Below are positions 10,202 through 22,749 of a stretch of 64,000 nt of DNA, piece after piece. Position numbers and translations under genes: made by a program. The notes under the pieces are model-generated. The model had not been told where the DNA came from, did not search any database, and was given only the letters and a program-made list of their open reading frames with translations. The first letter of the stretch is position 1; every line of letters starts with the position of its first letter. This DNA is from Brachynemurus nebulosus (Eukaryota > Arthropoda > Insecta > Neuroptera > Myrmeleontidae): assembly GCA_035578155.1 (NCBI GenBank), contig JAPWDM010000033.1:1447001-1511000 (forward strand). Reading direction: 5' to 3'.

Positions 10202-13080
10202 AACAATAACAATGACAATGACGCGGAAAAGTTTAGACAAATTAATAATACACCATGTAGTTCAGATATGGTGAAAGTTGTTGAAGAAGCCTTAAAACGA
10301 ATTAAAAATATAGAAGACGTGTAAAAATTGTTAAAGCATAACAAAAATAATATTCGTTTATTTAAATGTATGCTTGTTGAAAAATTAGAGAATCTTCTAC
10401 GTTTGGAAGCAAACATTGCATTATCTAAATCGTATCAGAAAAAATTGCATCAATTAAAGCATAACATTGTTAAACAAGGTGGTGGGTTAAATACACGGCA
10501 AAGGCGTCGTCACTTATATTGGGAACTAATGGATGTATACCATCAAGGAAGAGTAAAAACAGGTGTTATTACCAACGTTGACTATAAAGATCCAGTTATA
10601 TTTTTCGATCGAGCTTTTCCGATATTCCGTCGACATCTACGTAAAGAATTGATGAAAAGTCCGTTGAAAATTTACGTTGTATTTACGGGAAATTTTATTC
10701 AACCTAAAACCGGCCAAGAGGATGTAAAGACATTTATTACACCGGCAAAATAATTATTTATGACGACAAATATAAAAGAATGGTATAATGAGAACGTAAA
10801 GGGTAATTTATTGAAAAAATTGCAGGATATCCAGGAAAGAGATTCAATCTGGGTACTGGGCATGGTAATAAATTTACGTGTCAACATGAATAAGTATTGT
10901 TCGTTAACAGCGGGGACTTATTGTGAATTACCTACAGTAATTAAAAATAAGAAAGCTTGTGTCAACGTAAAAAAATTTTGATCAGTATTGCTTTTTGTGC
11001 TCAGTTATGGCAGCACTCTATCCAGCCGATCAACATTTATGCTGAATCGAAAAGTACCCGCATTTTAGTACTCGATTAAAATATGACGGATTGGAATTTC
11101 CAATACCATTAAGTCAATTGCATAAATTTGAACGTATGAATCCGGATTTATCGATAAACGTATACAGTTATAATGAAATTGGCAGAAAAAAATAGAATTT
11201 TTTCCAGTATACGTAAGCAAAAATAATAATGGACAAAAAATACATCTGCTCTGTATTAAAAATAGTAACAATTAAAGAAGAAATGAATTTAAATTGACTT
11301 AAAGAAGAAATGGATTTAATGCCAGAGGAGGAGATGGATTTTATAAATGCAGAAATTTGTCACATTTGTCATGAAGATTTTAAGCCAGACGATCGGAAAG
11401 TTCGTGATCATTGTCATTTTACTGGTAAATTCCGTGAAGCGGCTCACAATCAGTGTAATTGAAATTATAAAAAACCACATGTAACACCAGTAATAATGCA
11501 TAATCTTAGTGGTTACGATTCGCATTTTTTAATAATACCATTGGTTAGCGAATTCAATGGAAAGGTGGATGTTGTGCCAATAAATAAAGAGATGTACATT
11601 AGTTTCACTAGACATGTTGGTAGCATTCAATTGCGTTTTATTGACTCTTTTCGCTTTATGGCTATCTCGTTGGACAAATTAGCTTCATATTTAAACAATA
11701 ATAAAAAGTGTATATTGCGACGTGAATGTGAAAACGATGAGCAGTTTCGTCTGTTGACGCGTAAAGGAGTGTTTCCGTATAATTATATGACGAGTTAGCA
11801 TCGACTTAGAGAAACACAATTGCCACCGAAAACAGCGTTTTACAGTATAATTAACGATGAAGACATTTCTGATGCAGATTATGCACATGCACAGAACGTG
11901 TGGCGATCATTTAACTTGCATACGCTCGGACAATATTCTGGTCTGTATATGAAAACTGTGTGTTGCTGTTAGCGGATATTTTTGAAAATTTTCGAAATGC
12001 CTGTTTAAAAAGTTACGGATTAGATTCGGCACACTATTTAACATTGCCCGAATATACGTGGGATGCTATGTTAAAGTATAGGGAGCAACAGCTGGAATTG
12101 TTCACCGTCATTGATCAATTGTTATTTATCGAAAAAGGAATTCGGGGAGGGGTTAGTTAATGTTCGAATCGTTACGCACGTGCCAATAATAAATATATGA
12201 AAAAGGAATATGATCCAAACGATGAGACGCACTATTTAATGTATTACGATGTGGTAAATTTATATGGGCATGCTATGTCGCAATACCTTCCATCTGGTAA
12301 TTTTTCGTGGGTGGAAGAAGAAATTGATGTACGACATGTTGCCGATTATTTATTCACCGATCGGTTACATTTTGGAAGTTGATTTAGAAATACCAGAGTA
12401 TTTGCTTGATTACTTTAGCGATTTGCCACCAATGTTCCGGGAAAGTGCTTTTGGAATTTGTTGGATTACGGAGTAAAATGTATAGCTTGCGAGTACAGGA
12501 TAAAGAAGAAATCAAAAAATCAAAAGAACTAAAAATGTCGACAATTAAAAAACTTACTTTTGATGACTATCTGAAACATAGAACAGTAGAAGCCAACTAA
12601 TATAAAAAAAAGTGTAATTCGCTTGGAGTCATTTGTATTCCAGTCACAGCTTAAGGCAGGTAGTCAGTCAGTGTCCGTCGCCGAACACACACTGCATTGT
12701 GTTAACAATGAACACCATTGTTACTTAAATTGGACAGCTTGGTCTGTCCCATAATACGTGTGTTGTGGTGGTATGTGTGAGTACGCACACAAAGGCAAAC
12801 AACAAACTAACACAATTGCAAGCGGTGTGTACCTACACACATGGTGGGGGAGATTTTACGTCACAAACTCATTACAAGTGGAACAGAGACATAGACCACC
12901 TAGTTTGTCCCCTTAATCTGAAATGTTTAATAATGAATTGTCATACGTATAGAATTCAACAACGTATTCGTTCCCGAAAACATGAAATTTTTGCGATTAA
13001 ACAACAAAAAATCGGTTTACCACCATTTGATGAGAAACGATACATTGTTAAGAATTCTACACGTACACTTCCATAGAGAC
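10202..13080 (+). pseudogene. Protein-primed DNA polymerase B remnant, virus/Polinton-like
   Basis: Successive open pieces on the plus strand (10202-10981, about 11060-11270, 11320-11800, 11960-12600, 12930-13076) read as one decayed family-B DNA polymerase of the protein-primed type found in Polinton-like and adintovirus-like elements. Supporting blocks are a zinc-binding region with CHICHEDF and DHCHFTGKFREAAHNQC near 11350-11460, an exonuclease-region block MHNLSGYDSHF at 11496, and the polymerase motif-A block YYDVVNLYGHAMSQ near 12243-12284. The frame is broken by stops at 10322 and 10751, near 11460 and 12158, and by several frameshifts. Sequence jumps from just after motif A to the C-terminal tail, so motifs B and C are missing. 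An unrelated block interrupts the tail. It is inactive and probably part of the same kind of element as the capsid remnant at 0-1.2 kb. Confidence 0.8.
12615..12935. other. Unrelated block inserted in the polymerase remnant
   Basis: Polymerase-like sequence stops near 12600 and resumes near 12935. The 320 bases between are less AT-rich, contain many ACACAC and GTGTGT steps and show no coding similarity. I could not define ends or a target duplication. Confidence 0.4.
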
Positions 13081-13213
13081 ATTGTAAATTATTAAAACAA
13101 TAAAAATTATTTGAAAACACATTTATTTATATTTTTTTTAAGTTTACACATAAAAATTTTTTTAAAATTTACACAAAAAATTTAAAGATTATTAAAAAAA
13201 TCAAAAAAATCTA

Positions 13214-13735
13214 TTTTATTTACGTATGGGTTTTCTTTTGAAAAAAATTATTTCATTTAGTATGTCAATGTTCATATCTAGTAACTGCTGCTGGTGTTGT
13301 TGTTCCTGTTCTTGTTGTTCCTGTGGCTGTTTTTGTTCCTGTGGTTGTTGTGGTTATCTGTGTTCCTGTTGTTGTTGAAGTATCATCCATTGGTTATCGT
13401 CCATCGACATTATATCCAGTAGCTGCTGCTGGTGTTGTTGTTCTTGTGGCTGTTGTTGTTGTTCCTGTTGTTCCTGTTGTTGTTGTTGCGTTGACTGCAA
13501 CTAGTCGCTATCGGCCATCGACATTATTTCTTGAATTATGCTTTCCATTTCATCGCCAAAGGTATGAATTTCTTTGGTATTCTGAGGTCCAATTGTTCAG
13601 GTATTTGCTACATTTCTTTTTCTTCTTTTTTTTTAGTTCGGTCTTTTTTTTTAGATACTCCGCCACAATATTTTCCATATCAGCCATGCTTAACTTTTTG
13701 TAAATGCCTTCTTTGCTAACGCAAAAATACTCCAT
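13214..13735 (-). pseudogene. Gln-rich protein gene remnant, convergent with the polymerase
   Basis: On the minus strand a Met at 13735 opens a Lys-rich stretch, and from about 13560 down to a stop near 13214 one frame encodes a very Gln-rich sequence with two in-frame stops (near 13503 and 13355). Two similar modules of Gln/Pro/Glu repeats each end in QHQQQLLD. Short acidic segments such as EIMSMADSD and DIMSMDDNQW lie between. A frameshift separates the Lys-rich start from the Gln-rich part. The gene faces the polymerase tail to tail, so it probably belonged to the same integrated element. I do not recognise the family. The plus-strand frame at 13323-13703 is its shadow. Confidence 0.5.
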
Positions 13736-13879
13736 GTTTTTGATTTCGATGATTGAAATTCAAAAATTAACTAAACATTTAAAATGAACAGCATTTTTAA
13801 AGAACTTTCTAATGATATGCAATACACTCATTTTCAGTTAACTGATTTTATTTCATAAGAATTCGGGCAAAGGGAAACT

Positions 13880-14350
13880 AAACTAAGCAAACCTTAACTA
13901 ATCTCACCGCCCAGTTTTATATCAAAGTCGAAGTATATTATCAAAACTAACTAAACTAACCTAACCTTAATTAAACTCACCACCTAATTTTATATAAAGT
14001 CGAAGTATATTATCAAAACTAACTGAACTAACCTAACCTAAACTAACCTAACCTTAACTAACCTTACCACCTAGCTTTATATCAAAGTCGAAGTATATTG
14101 TCAAAACTAATTAAACTAACCTAACTTTAATTAAACTCACCACCTAATTTTATATAAAGTCGAAGTATATTATCAAAACTAACTGAACTAATCTAACCTA
14201 AACTAACCTCACCACCTAGTTTTTATACCAAAGTCGAAATATATTATCAAAACTAAACTAAACTAACCGAACCTTAACTAACCTTACCACCTAGTTTTAT
14301 ACCAAATTCGAAATATATTATCAAAACTAATTAAACTAACCTAATCTATC
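13880..14350. repeat. Tandem repeat, six units of 71-89 bp
   Basis: The block AAGTCGAAGTATATT (or a close variant) occurs near 13926, 13997, 14086, 14157, 14231 and 14306, spacings 71, 89, 71, 74 and 75. Units are joined by runs of AACTAACCTAACC. The 71+89 pair is repeated, hinting at a two-unit duplication. Flanking copies of GAACAGCATTTTTAAAGAAC (13784 and 14397) bracket the array. Confidence 0.8.
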
Positions 14351-14942
14351 TTCAAAAAATATTCCATAATTTAATGTTACGTGTTTGGTACTAATGAACA
14401 GCATTTTTAAAGAACTTTCTAATGATATACCATAAGTGGGGTCTTACAATTTAAAAAAATAGGATTGAAGTCCTGAAGTCTAAGGAGTTGGTTGTAAAAG
14501 TTTCCCATGCCGGTCATAATGGTTCCCCCTTCATGCTCTAAAAACTGTTTTAATAGATTTTAATTACCTATTACCGTTCTAAAGATACAAGGCTTGGCTT
14601 GTTTTTAAATTGACACCCTGTTTACGTATCATACACCAGTTAAATATAATTTTATCAAAAAATGATTAGTTTTATTTTCAATTGTTTAGTGCGGAAAATA
14701 CACATAGGATTATGACAGTTTCAAAAAATGAGTGCGGAATTTACCTATAATATTTTGTTTGGTGCGGAAATTACTACCGCCCGATTAAGAATTACAGAAA
14801 TACACAAAAGAAACTACCAAATACTAAAATCAATGCTAAACGTCTTTTTATAATATAAATCGTCGCACTAAAATGCCGGTATTGAAATTTTGTACCTCTT
14901 GTTTCTAATACAAATAAGTACGCTAATTTACATTGCACTTAA

Positions 14943-15626
14943 GGGGGGGGGGTCTTCCAGAAAACAGGCTTTTTAATAATTTTTTTTAAGAAACTGGATA
15001 CATTTGTTGTATCAAATGAAGTTACATAGTATAGTACATGTTATGGTGTATTCACTTATAAATTTTTATGCAAAAAACGAAAAAATGGCGGCGTTATAGC
15101 TGTTCCAAGTTGACTCTTTCAATTTTCGCCGTGGAATGCCCAGCCTCTTATAATCAACTAAATTCAATCGGACAAAAAAATTTTATTAAAATAAGTCATT
15201 ACGCTTTGCATATACCTATTTTTGATGAGAAAATTTTTTTTTTACAATTTAAAATCAAAAAGAAAAATATTTAACTTTTTTTTTATAAACAAATTGTTAT
15301 AAACAATATTTATAGTAATAATTTATGCAAAATTTTAGGTATATGCAAAGACCAACATCTTAAAGAATATTTGTACCAAATTTCAAGTTAATAGCTTAAT
15401 AACTTTTTAAGTTATGTTCCACGGCGCGGAAAAAAACCTGTTTTGAGAAAAACGCTATTAAAAAGTTTTCGTTCTTCAAAAGTAGAGTTAAAAGCAGTTT
15501 ATCGTTATCTAAGATAATCTTTCTATTAGGATTCAAATATTAGAAATATATTCCTTAAGGTTCAAATAAACTTTTAAAGCAAAACAAAAAATGAAAAATT
15601 TGAAAGTTCAGGAGGACCCTCCGCCC
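14943..15626. mobile_element. TTAA-flanked foldback element
   Basis: TTAA lies at both edges (14939-14942 and 15627-15630). The ends match as inverted repeats (GGG-rich, then GGTCTTCC on the left and its counterpart GGAGGACC on the right). Inside, 15125-15225 and 15330-15430 are diverged inverted copies sharing CGCCGTGGAA and CTTTGCATATACCT. TTAA duplication is typical of piggyBac and Kolobok superfamilies. No transposase is present, so it would be non-autonomous. Confidence 0.55.
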
Positions 15627-15639
15627 TTAACTACACAAG

Positions 15640-18600
15640 TAGAATATGCAATCTTTCTATCCTGATTATATGTTTTTCCAAAGATAGATTTGCTCAGTCG
15701 ATATTCGTAGTCTTAGTCCCATTTAAAAATGCTCCATCGATGTAGAAACAATTGTCACATACACAAAACGTCCATCCATAAATTACGTACGCAAGCCGGG
15801 GGACCAAACTAAAGCAGTTTTACTAATTAGACAATTTAATTTAACTAAGTTTATAACAAATTAGTCAAGAAAATAATTTCTTTTATTTTCTTGTTAATTT
15901 TAATCTAAAATTTAAAAAAAAAAAAAAAAACATCAGTTCATGAAAAACTAAGTAAAGAAAAATGGCATTGATCAAAATAATACTCCAGTAATTTAAAAAT
16001 ATATATTATTATCCAATAATTTTTAAGATCCGTGCTTTCTTTTGCTAAATAAAATCTTAATTAAAAAAAAAAAAGAAAAAAAGAAAAAACGTGTTAATTC
16101 CATGTTTTTACTTTTTAATATAGTAGAATATTTAGAGCGGCATATTCGCATATTTACAAAGAGAGGAGAATAGGAGCGGTATATTTATAAAAACGGTATT
16201 TCTTGGAAAATAGTACAATAAAAAGAATATTTTTATGAAGGGTCTTTCCTATAGCAAATTCATAAATTCATATACATATTACGCGGATCTATCAAGCAAA
16301 CAAGACGCGAATTTATGACTGAACTGACCCCACCCAATTTTTAGTAAACTTCCGCCATAAACTTACTCGTGATTGTCTGTCCTTGTCTTACAAATGGCAT
16401 GAAATATACGTACCACTCTTTGTATTTTTGCCCCTCGGATACCTTACCTCACCCCCGCAAGGAACGCGCTGATCTAGAATCCCCTTTGATTAACTACTAG
16501 CTTATATTTTGAAATTTTGAGAGGAATTGTACGGTTTAATCATACCATTTATCATAGCTGACCAGCATTATATGCAAGTTCGTTAACAACGTTTAATATT
16601 TTTATCAATTTTAATTTGGTAGGTAGGTTAGTTTTGAGAAATTCGCTATGTTATGTAGGATGCTGCCACAGGTGTATCTGCTATTACACTTTTTCTTTCA
16701 AACTAATGTTAAAAAAAACTGTACGCAATCAAAGAAATTACGAAAATTTAATTTTTACCAAGTATCTAGTAGCTTGTTAATATTGTTTTAAAAATAATGG
16801 CATAAAATGGATCTTCTGAAACTAAGTCTTTCTCCATTTAATCGATCCTCTATATAATTTTAGTTCAAATTTACGAGATTCTAATAGCTATCACAAAAAA
16901 ATCTCTTTCATAATAATTATTTAGGTTATATTCAATCAAGTTGCATAAATCATTATTACCATTATTCTTTCTGATTTTACCTACTTTTTGGACGTAATTT
17001 TTTCAATTTATACAATGCATTTTGTCAAATCGTCCATAAAAAAAGTGCCAATTTTTAATCATTTGGAGATACCACCTTTGTCTGAGATATATTTTTAGGA
17101 AGTAATATTTAAAATTTAAGCAGATTTAGGTAGATTAATCTTCATTGCAGATCTAAAATTAACCAAAATTATTCAAAAGTTTACCGAAATTGTCTAATCG
17201 GTGGAACCAATCATATATATAATAATAAGAATTTCAATGTTTAATTTATTTAACTATGATTTTCTTCTTTTATACCGGATGTCAATTTGAAAACAGGTTA
17301 GGCCTCACATCTTTGGAACTATGACAAATAATTAAAATTTGTTAAAACAGTTTCTGGAGAATGGAGGGAGGACCATTATTGCTCAGATTGGTTCTGGGTT
17401 CTGCATCCAATTCCTACATTCCATGAGCTACCTCAACTCTGTTTTTTAAATTGTAATACCGCTGTAATACCTCTGTTTTATCATTGGAAAGCCCTTTGAA
17501 AATACTATTCATTAGTACCAAAATTAATAGGTATTAATTTATCAATTATTTTTTAAAGAATACGAAAAATAAGTCTCAGTAAATTTAAATAGGTATAGAT
17601 CCTTTTTCTTATCCAAAGTTACAAATATCAAATTTAATCGCTACTTCAGATAAGGTCGTATATAAAAAATTACAACCTTTAAGTCGGAAGACACAAAATA
17701 TTATTAATTTATCGATTATTTTTGGAAAATTATAAAAATAAGATTTGTCAGTTTATTGGATTTTAATGTTATAAATGTAAAATTGGGTATTAATTTACTC
17801 ACAAACTCACCAGCTTTTTTTTTTTACAAATTATGAAGTTAAAATTCACAGATGAACACAACAATAACCAGTAGTAAATTATAATTAAAACTCACAAAAT
17901 CTAATCTAGGTCGGATACTCAAAATGACCCATTACTCTCTAATTTGCTGAAACATATTTTTCGTATTATTCAAAAAATAATTCATTAATTAACATCATAT
18001 TTGGTACTAATGAATAGCATAGAATGAACAGAATTTTTACAGAGCTTTTTAACAATGGTTTCCCTCATCCTAAGTTGACACCCTGCATAAAAATTTTAGT
18101 AGAAAACTTACTTGAATTATATTCCAAACATTCGATGCAGTTAAATTCGAGACAGGCTCAAGCTGAAGTTTAAATACACAATACATAAGTTGATATGATA
18201 TTTCACATTGGTCAAAGTCATCAAAATCAAACACTTTCGGCAGTAGATTGTAATCTTCAGCTATTATTAATACAAAAAAAAAATATTAAGTGTGTAATAA
18301 AAATTGCCATTTCTTTGAGAGATTAGAGGCAGTAACAAATTGAGAAGAATGACATAGTGTCCATTTTCGATGTGACTTAACGTCTTCTGTCAAAATTATA
18401 ATGTAAAACTGAAATTTCTACCATCCGTTTTTTATTTAAATTTGTAAGCGCCTGACGAAATCATAGGATATAACTCTAAATAGAATAACTAAAATAGTAA
18501 TGTAACATACAGGGGTAGGTGGCTTGGTGATTCCCTTTATGAAACCACTTGTGCCACCAAATGTAAAATATTAGGGTTGGTTGTGAAAGGTGGTAGCTGT

Positions 18601-19390
18601 GGCTAAGTTAATGCTAAAATATTTAACAACTTTTAGTTTAAAAATTTAAAGATTTCGGGACGCGGTTAAACGGCACAGAAAGATTACATAGACGTAATTG
18701 TAAAGATTGAATAAAACAAATTTGAACTGTTAACAATAAAAATACAAAATTTATTATAAAATAAAAATATTAAAAATGTTTACAATGATAATGGTAAAGT
18801 ATTAAAGTTCTTTAATAATCTGGTACTAAATTCGAAATCTAACGGGCAAATACTAATACAGTTTAAACACATCGTCCAATTAAAATGAAGAAAATTGTAA
18901 AATTTAAAGGCAATTGAGATTAAATGGTTGCAAATATACATAGTATTAACAATATAAAATCTACTAGCAATACAACATAATTATCTAAGCGGGTAGATTT
19001 AATGAAGTTTTCTATAATTCCCGTATTTTATTAAAGATAAAGTAAATTCTCCGTTAAACTGAAATTCAAGTACATTACGAGGCCAGGTTGCATATATGTA
19101 AAATTAATGCTATAATTAAGGAAGAAAAATCATATTAGGTACCATTTTAATTATCCTATTGTTCATAATATGCATCCCTAAAATATAAAACCATTACTCA
19201 AAAGTGCCTAAAAAATTTGACAAAAAAGAAGTCAGTTTCGCTCCATCCATCTACATTTTACCCCCTCTACTTTATTTCTCTTACTATTGAGTTTTGGGAA
19301 AAAGTATTTATGAAAAGATACCATTATTTTTGAACGTACTATCAGCTCTAACAATTACGGTACACAATTCTGGACCAGCCTGTATATTTT
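15640..19390. other. Long non-coding stretch
   Basis: No gene is supported over 3.7 kb. There are A-runs near 15913-15932 and 16062-16088. A 35-bp fragment at 16638-16672 is the inverted left end of the 7.66-kb and 33.7-kb repeats (TAGCGAATTTC on the minus strand). A CATTAGTACCAAA-type phrase recurs near 17511 and 18000. The rest appears unique and AT-rich. Confidence 0.55.
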
Positions 19391-19395
19391 CGTTG

Positions 19396-19715
19396 TGTTT
19401 TTTGATTCGACTTTTATGAAAAAAATTGCTAAACTTGGCTTGCTTTGCAAATATACGCTATTTTTGTAATTTTTGTGACATTAATGTAATTATTATTTTT
19501 CATAGATCCCAATCATGTAACAAAAAGTTTTTCATATATTTGGTGCACAAGTGCACAAGCTATTATACATATGAAAATCTTTTTGTTTCTCGGTTGCGCG
19601 CTATGAAAAATAATTAAATAAATATCACAAAAATTACAAAAATTGCGTATTTTTGCAAAACAAGCCAAGTTTAGCAATTATTTTCATAAAAGTCGAATCA
19701 AATAGCATAACAAAA
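19396..19715. repeat. Foldback repeat with arms of about 110 bp
   Basis: Left arm about 19396-19507 and right arm about 19595-19712 are inverted copies sharing GATTCGACTTTTATGAAAA, TTGCTAAACTTGGCTTG and TTTTTGTAATTTTTGTGA. The loop is about 90 bases. No gene. Confidence 0.75.
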
Positions 19716-19719
19716 AAGT

Positions 19720-20430
19720 ATAATTATATTTTTAATAACCGCACATCTCTACCATTATAAAAAAAATATAAAAATGAACTCGATCATAAACTTCAAAAAA
19801 AATTCATTTAGAGGGGCTGATAAAGGGTCTTATCGACCCCTCCCCCTTTTAACCGTTATGTAAAGAAAAACTTGTTAGAAATAATTATTATAGTTATATT
19901 TAAAATTTAGTTATACATAATTATAGTTAGGTCTAGTTATATTTAATAAATAAAGGTCGGTCCAGACGTGTGGGGACGCTTCTGTACTTTTTGTCCAACA
20001 ACTTGCATGACCGTTTTATCGTTCGATAAGATGTTACGTATGGACTGGTCTTAACCCACACGCAGTAATTTACTACAAGGCCATTTAACAGAATTTTTTG
20101 GCCTATGTTAATGCGCCCAAAGCATAAATTTAATGATGTGCGTGAAGCATCTTCCATTTCAAGACAGTGATTTTCATTGCTGATCCATTTAGATTTTTTT
20201 GATTAGACTAACAATATTTAATATAAACATGTAATGACACGTACATTTCAAGTTATATTTCGTAAAATTAACTTGTAACTTTGACAGGATATTTTCAATA
20301 TACGTAATAATTTCTACAACTGTAACTGCCTTTAACCTCATAAATTGGCTATAAATAAGTAGCAGACACAAAATAATAATAAATTCGGCAGTAAAGAGAA
20401 TCGAGTTATACGAAATCGCATATTACGTGA
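19720..20430. other. Non-coding stretch
   Basis: No gene. A small hairpin-prone block (GAGGGGCTGATAA with a near-complement) lies at about 19811-19843. AT-rich otherwise. Confidence 0.5.
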
Positions 20431-20432
20431 TT

Positions 20433-20533
20433 GAGGTTGTAAGTTGCATATTACACACGAGCTAAAAAGTTACGCAAGAGTCGCGCAGCGGTAAGCGCGT
20501 AATTGCGCGAGTGTGTAATATGCCTTACAACCG
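20433..20533. repeat. Short GC-richer inverted repeat
   Basis: About 100 bases fold on themselves: TTGTAAGTTGCATATTACAC on the left and GTGTAATATGCCTTACAA on the right, around a CG-rich centre (GTCGCGCAGCGGTAAGCGCG). Confidence 0.6.
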
Positions 20534-20721
20534 AGTTACGTACTATACTTTATCTACGACTAACATGATATTCACAATAAACCATAAAAATTTGGTACAA
20601 ATCTACAAATACCAATACACTAAAATTTTGTAGTATTTGAAATTTATTAAAAACAAACATAAACATTCAGTTGCTAGGTAAAATTTTTATACGGATTCTA
20701 ATATGTATAATATTTATATCA

Positions 20722-20948
20722 CTGTATAATATATAATATATAATATATAATATATAATATATAATATATAATATATAATATATAATATATAATATATAAT
20801 ATATAATATATAATATATAATATATAATATATAATATATAATATATAATATATAATATATAATATATAATATATAATATATAATATATAATATATAATAT
20901 ATAATATATAATATATAATATATAATATATAATATATAATATATAATA
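20722..20948. repeat. Seven-base microsatellite (ATAATAT)n
   Basis: About 32 near-perfect copies of a 7-base unit. The Tyr-Ile-Leu open frame on the minus strand here is an artefact. Confidence 0.95.
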
Positions 20949-20989
20949 TCAGAATTAATGAAAGGGTAGTAGGCGTTGATATTTTTCAT

Positions 20990-21120
20990 GTACATGCGTG
21001 TAAAAGGCCATTTTTGTACAGCTGAATATATGGCTGTACGTAAAAGGTAGCTTACTTGGATAGTATTTTGTACAATATACAAGCAATTTCATGGTAGTTG
21101 TAGATAAAATTATTTTTAGA
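20990..21120. repeat. Dispersed repeat shared with 57.87-57.99 kb
   Basis: GTATTTTGTACAAT, CAAGCAATTTCATGGTAGT and GGCTGTA occur in the same order and orientation at 57870-57990. Flanks differ. Confidence 0.7.
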
Positions 21121-21469
21121 CTTTTAAATGTAATATTTGCGTATTATATTTATTATATGTCTATTGCTTCATCTTACAAAAGTCATTAAAATGTAGTCAA
21201 AATTAAAGAAATTTAAAACTTTACCATTTATTACATCCGCTTTAACATTTTTAATAGTAAAAGCAAAATGAAAAAATATGAAGTAAATAATTATTTTCAT
21301 TTCCAGAATCACTGTTTACACAAACAATATTTCAACTTGTTAATCTTAACCACTACTAAACTATTCTTAATTTAAAAAAGTAAGGTCAGTTCGTATGTAT
21401 ATAAAGTTATTTAATAATTTTTTATACAATAATTGCTCACACTGCAACTACAAAAATTAATCTAATATG

Positions 21470-21770
21470 GAAAACACTTTTATTACACCGGTTCCTCAAT
21501 TTACACGGACATTTTTTACGCGAGTATTCGTTGTATATGGTAAATTGACCTCAATTTACGCGGACTTCTTTTACGCGAAAAATTTCGCTCAATTTACACT
21601 TAACTTTTTATACGCGGATTTGATTTACGCGATCTTATTTTACACGGTCACATACATATATGATATAGCGATATACAATTAAGTCAAATGTAACGCGAAT
21701 TTCATAAAATGCGATATGAAATTGCGACAGGTCTCTTATAACGCGGTTTTCATACAAGAAAATTTCATCA
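21470..21770. repeat. TTTACGCGG-type short-period repeat
   Basis: TTTACGCG or a close variant recurs about eight times with irregular spacing of 15-35 bases. No gene is supported. Confidence 0.6.
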
Positions 21771-21889
21771 ATTCAAATAACTTGAAAAATTACCTGTAAT
21801 TAAATGTATTAAATTTTCGGTGTGCTTTTGAAGTCGGTCTATCATAATGTGTACCTGTTTTATATTATGCTTGGTTATAAATGATGCTT

Positions 21890-22180
21890 TACGTTATTGA
21901 AACTTTTGGTCGTAAGTATCTCCAAAACCGTGTGTCGTAGCGAAAAAATAACAACATTTTTGAAGAGTTAAGAGAAGCAAGTTGTGGGTATTCCAAACAT
22001 ATTGGGACTATTAAAATGTAGTTTTTATTACCGAATATTAACGACATCGAAAATAATGATATTTTCAAAATTTAAATATGTAAATTTTTACATGTTCTTT
22101 ATTATTTCTTTTATAAAATTCTCTAAAATTTTTAGTAGCTTTTATTTTCATTATTTTTCCTTTTATAAGGACAGTTTTTC
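21890..22180. repeat. Dispersed repeat shared with 53.33-53.62 kb
   Basis: GTGTCGTAGCGAAAAAATAAC, TATTCCAAACATATTG and AAAATTTAAATATGTAAATTT occur in order here and at 53340-53620, same orientation. At 53 kb the block is part of a palindrome; here only one arm is present. Confidence 0.7.
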
Positions 22181-22399
22181 CTTTACAGATCCTTTCCACT
22201 TTGTCGTTGATGATGAGGCTTGCGTGTTTCGGTGACCCAAAGAGCTATATCGGCGGTAGCGTAGCAACTGGTAGGGCCACCTTTGCCGATTTGGTTCATG
22301 GATAGAAACCAGACAAAGAGAAACGTTGTGCCGTCGGCCAGCTCTCCATAAACGTAAAAAGTATGAATTGCTAAAAATCCCACAATAAGAAAAAAATCG

Positions 22400-22745
22400 G
22401 ACTGTTTCAACCGACGACGATTTACGCTAAGGAAAAAGATATTTAATTTCGCAACTTGAAATATAAACGGGTGAAGAACAAAAATGGACGAAGTATTAAT
22501 AGAAATAAAAAAACTTGGAATGAATGTTGTAGCCCTTACTGAAACAAAAAAGAAGGGAAAGGAATCGAAAACGTAGTCGGAAAAAGAAGTTTAAAAACTG
22601 CATATAAAATTGGAACGCAATCAATAATAGAATCCTAAAGTTACATATGAAAATTAAACAGATTAGACTCTTCATAATTGCACTATATGCACCGACAGAT
22701 AATGAAACCGAAATAGTAAAAGAAGAATTTTTCATAAGCTATAAG
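22400..22745 (+). pseudogene. LINE endonuclease-domain fragment (RTE/Jockey-like)
   Basis: Plus-strand translation from about 22403 gives the start of an APE-type endonuclease: an NIN block near 22468, then LNMVVALTETKK-like sequence (GMNVVALTETKKKGK near 22520-22560). A second piece near 22660-22735 reads ALYAPTDNETEIVKEEFF. Both are characteristic of non-LTR retrotransposon endonuclease domains. The frame has several stops and a frameshift, and sequence ends before the reverse transcriptase. The minus-strand frame at 22183-22410, which starts with a hydrophobic stretch, overlaps the likely 5' region and is not supported. Confidence 0.65.
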
Positions 22746-22749
22746 TCAA

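Noticed and set aside
13323..13703. 126-codon Val-rich plus-strand frame
   Set aside because: It is the complement of CAA/CAG-rich codons of the minus-strand Gln-rich remnant.
13900..14350. CCTAA-rich sequence suggesting interstitial TTAGG telomere
   Set aside because: The motif is only a linker inside 71-89 bp units, not a run of pentamers.
20714..21082. 122-codon minus-strand frame
   Set aside because: It is the translation of the seven-base microsatellite plus short flanks.
22183..22410. 75-codon minus-strand frame starting with a signal-peptide-like stretch
   Set aside because: It lies opposite the likely 5' region of the LINE endonuclease fragment and shows no conserved motif.
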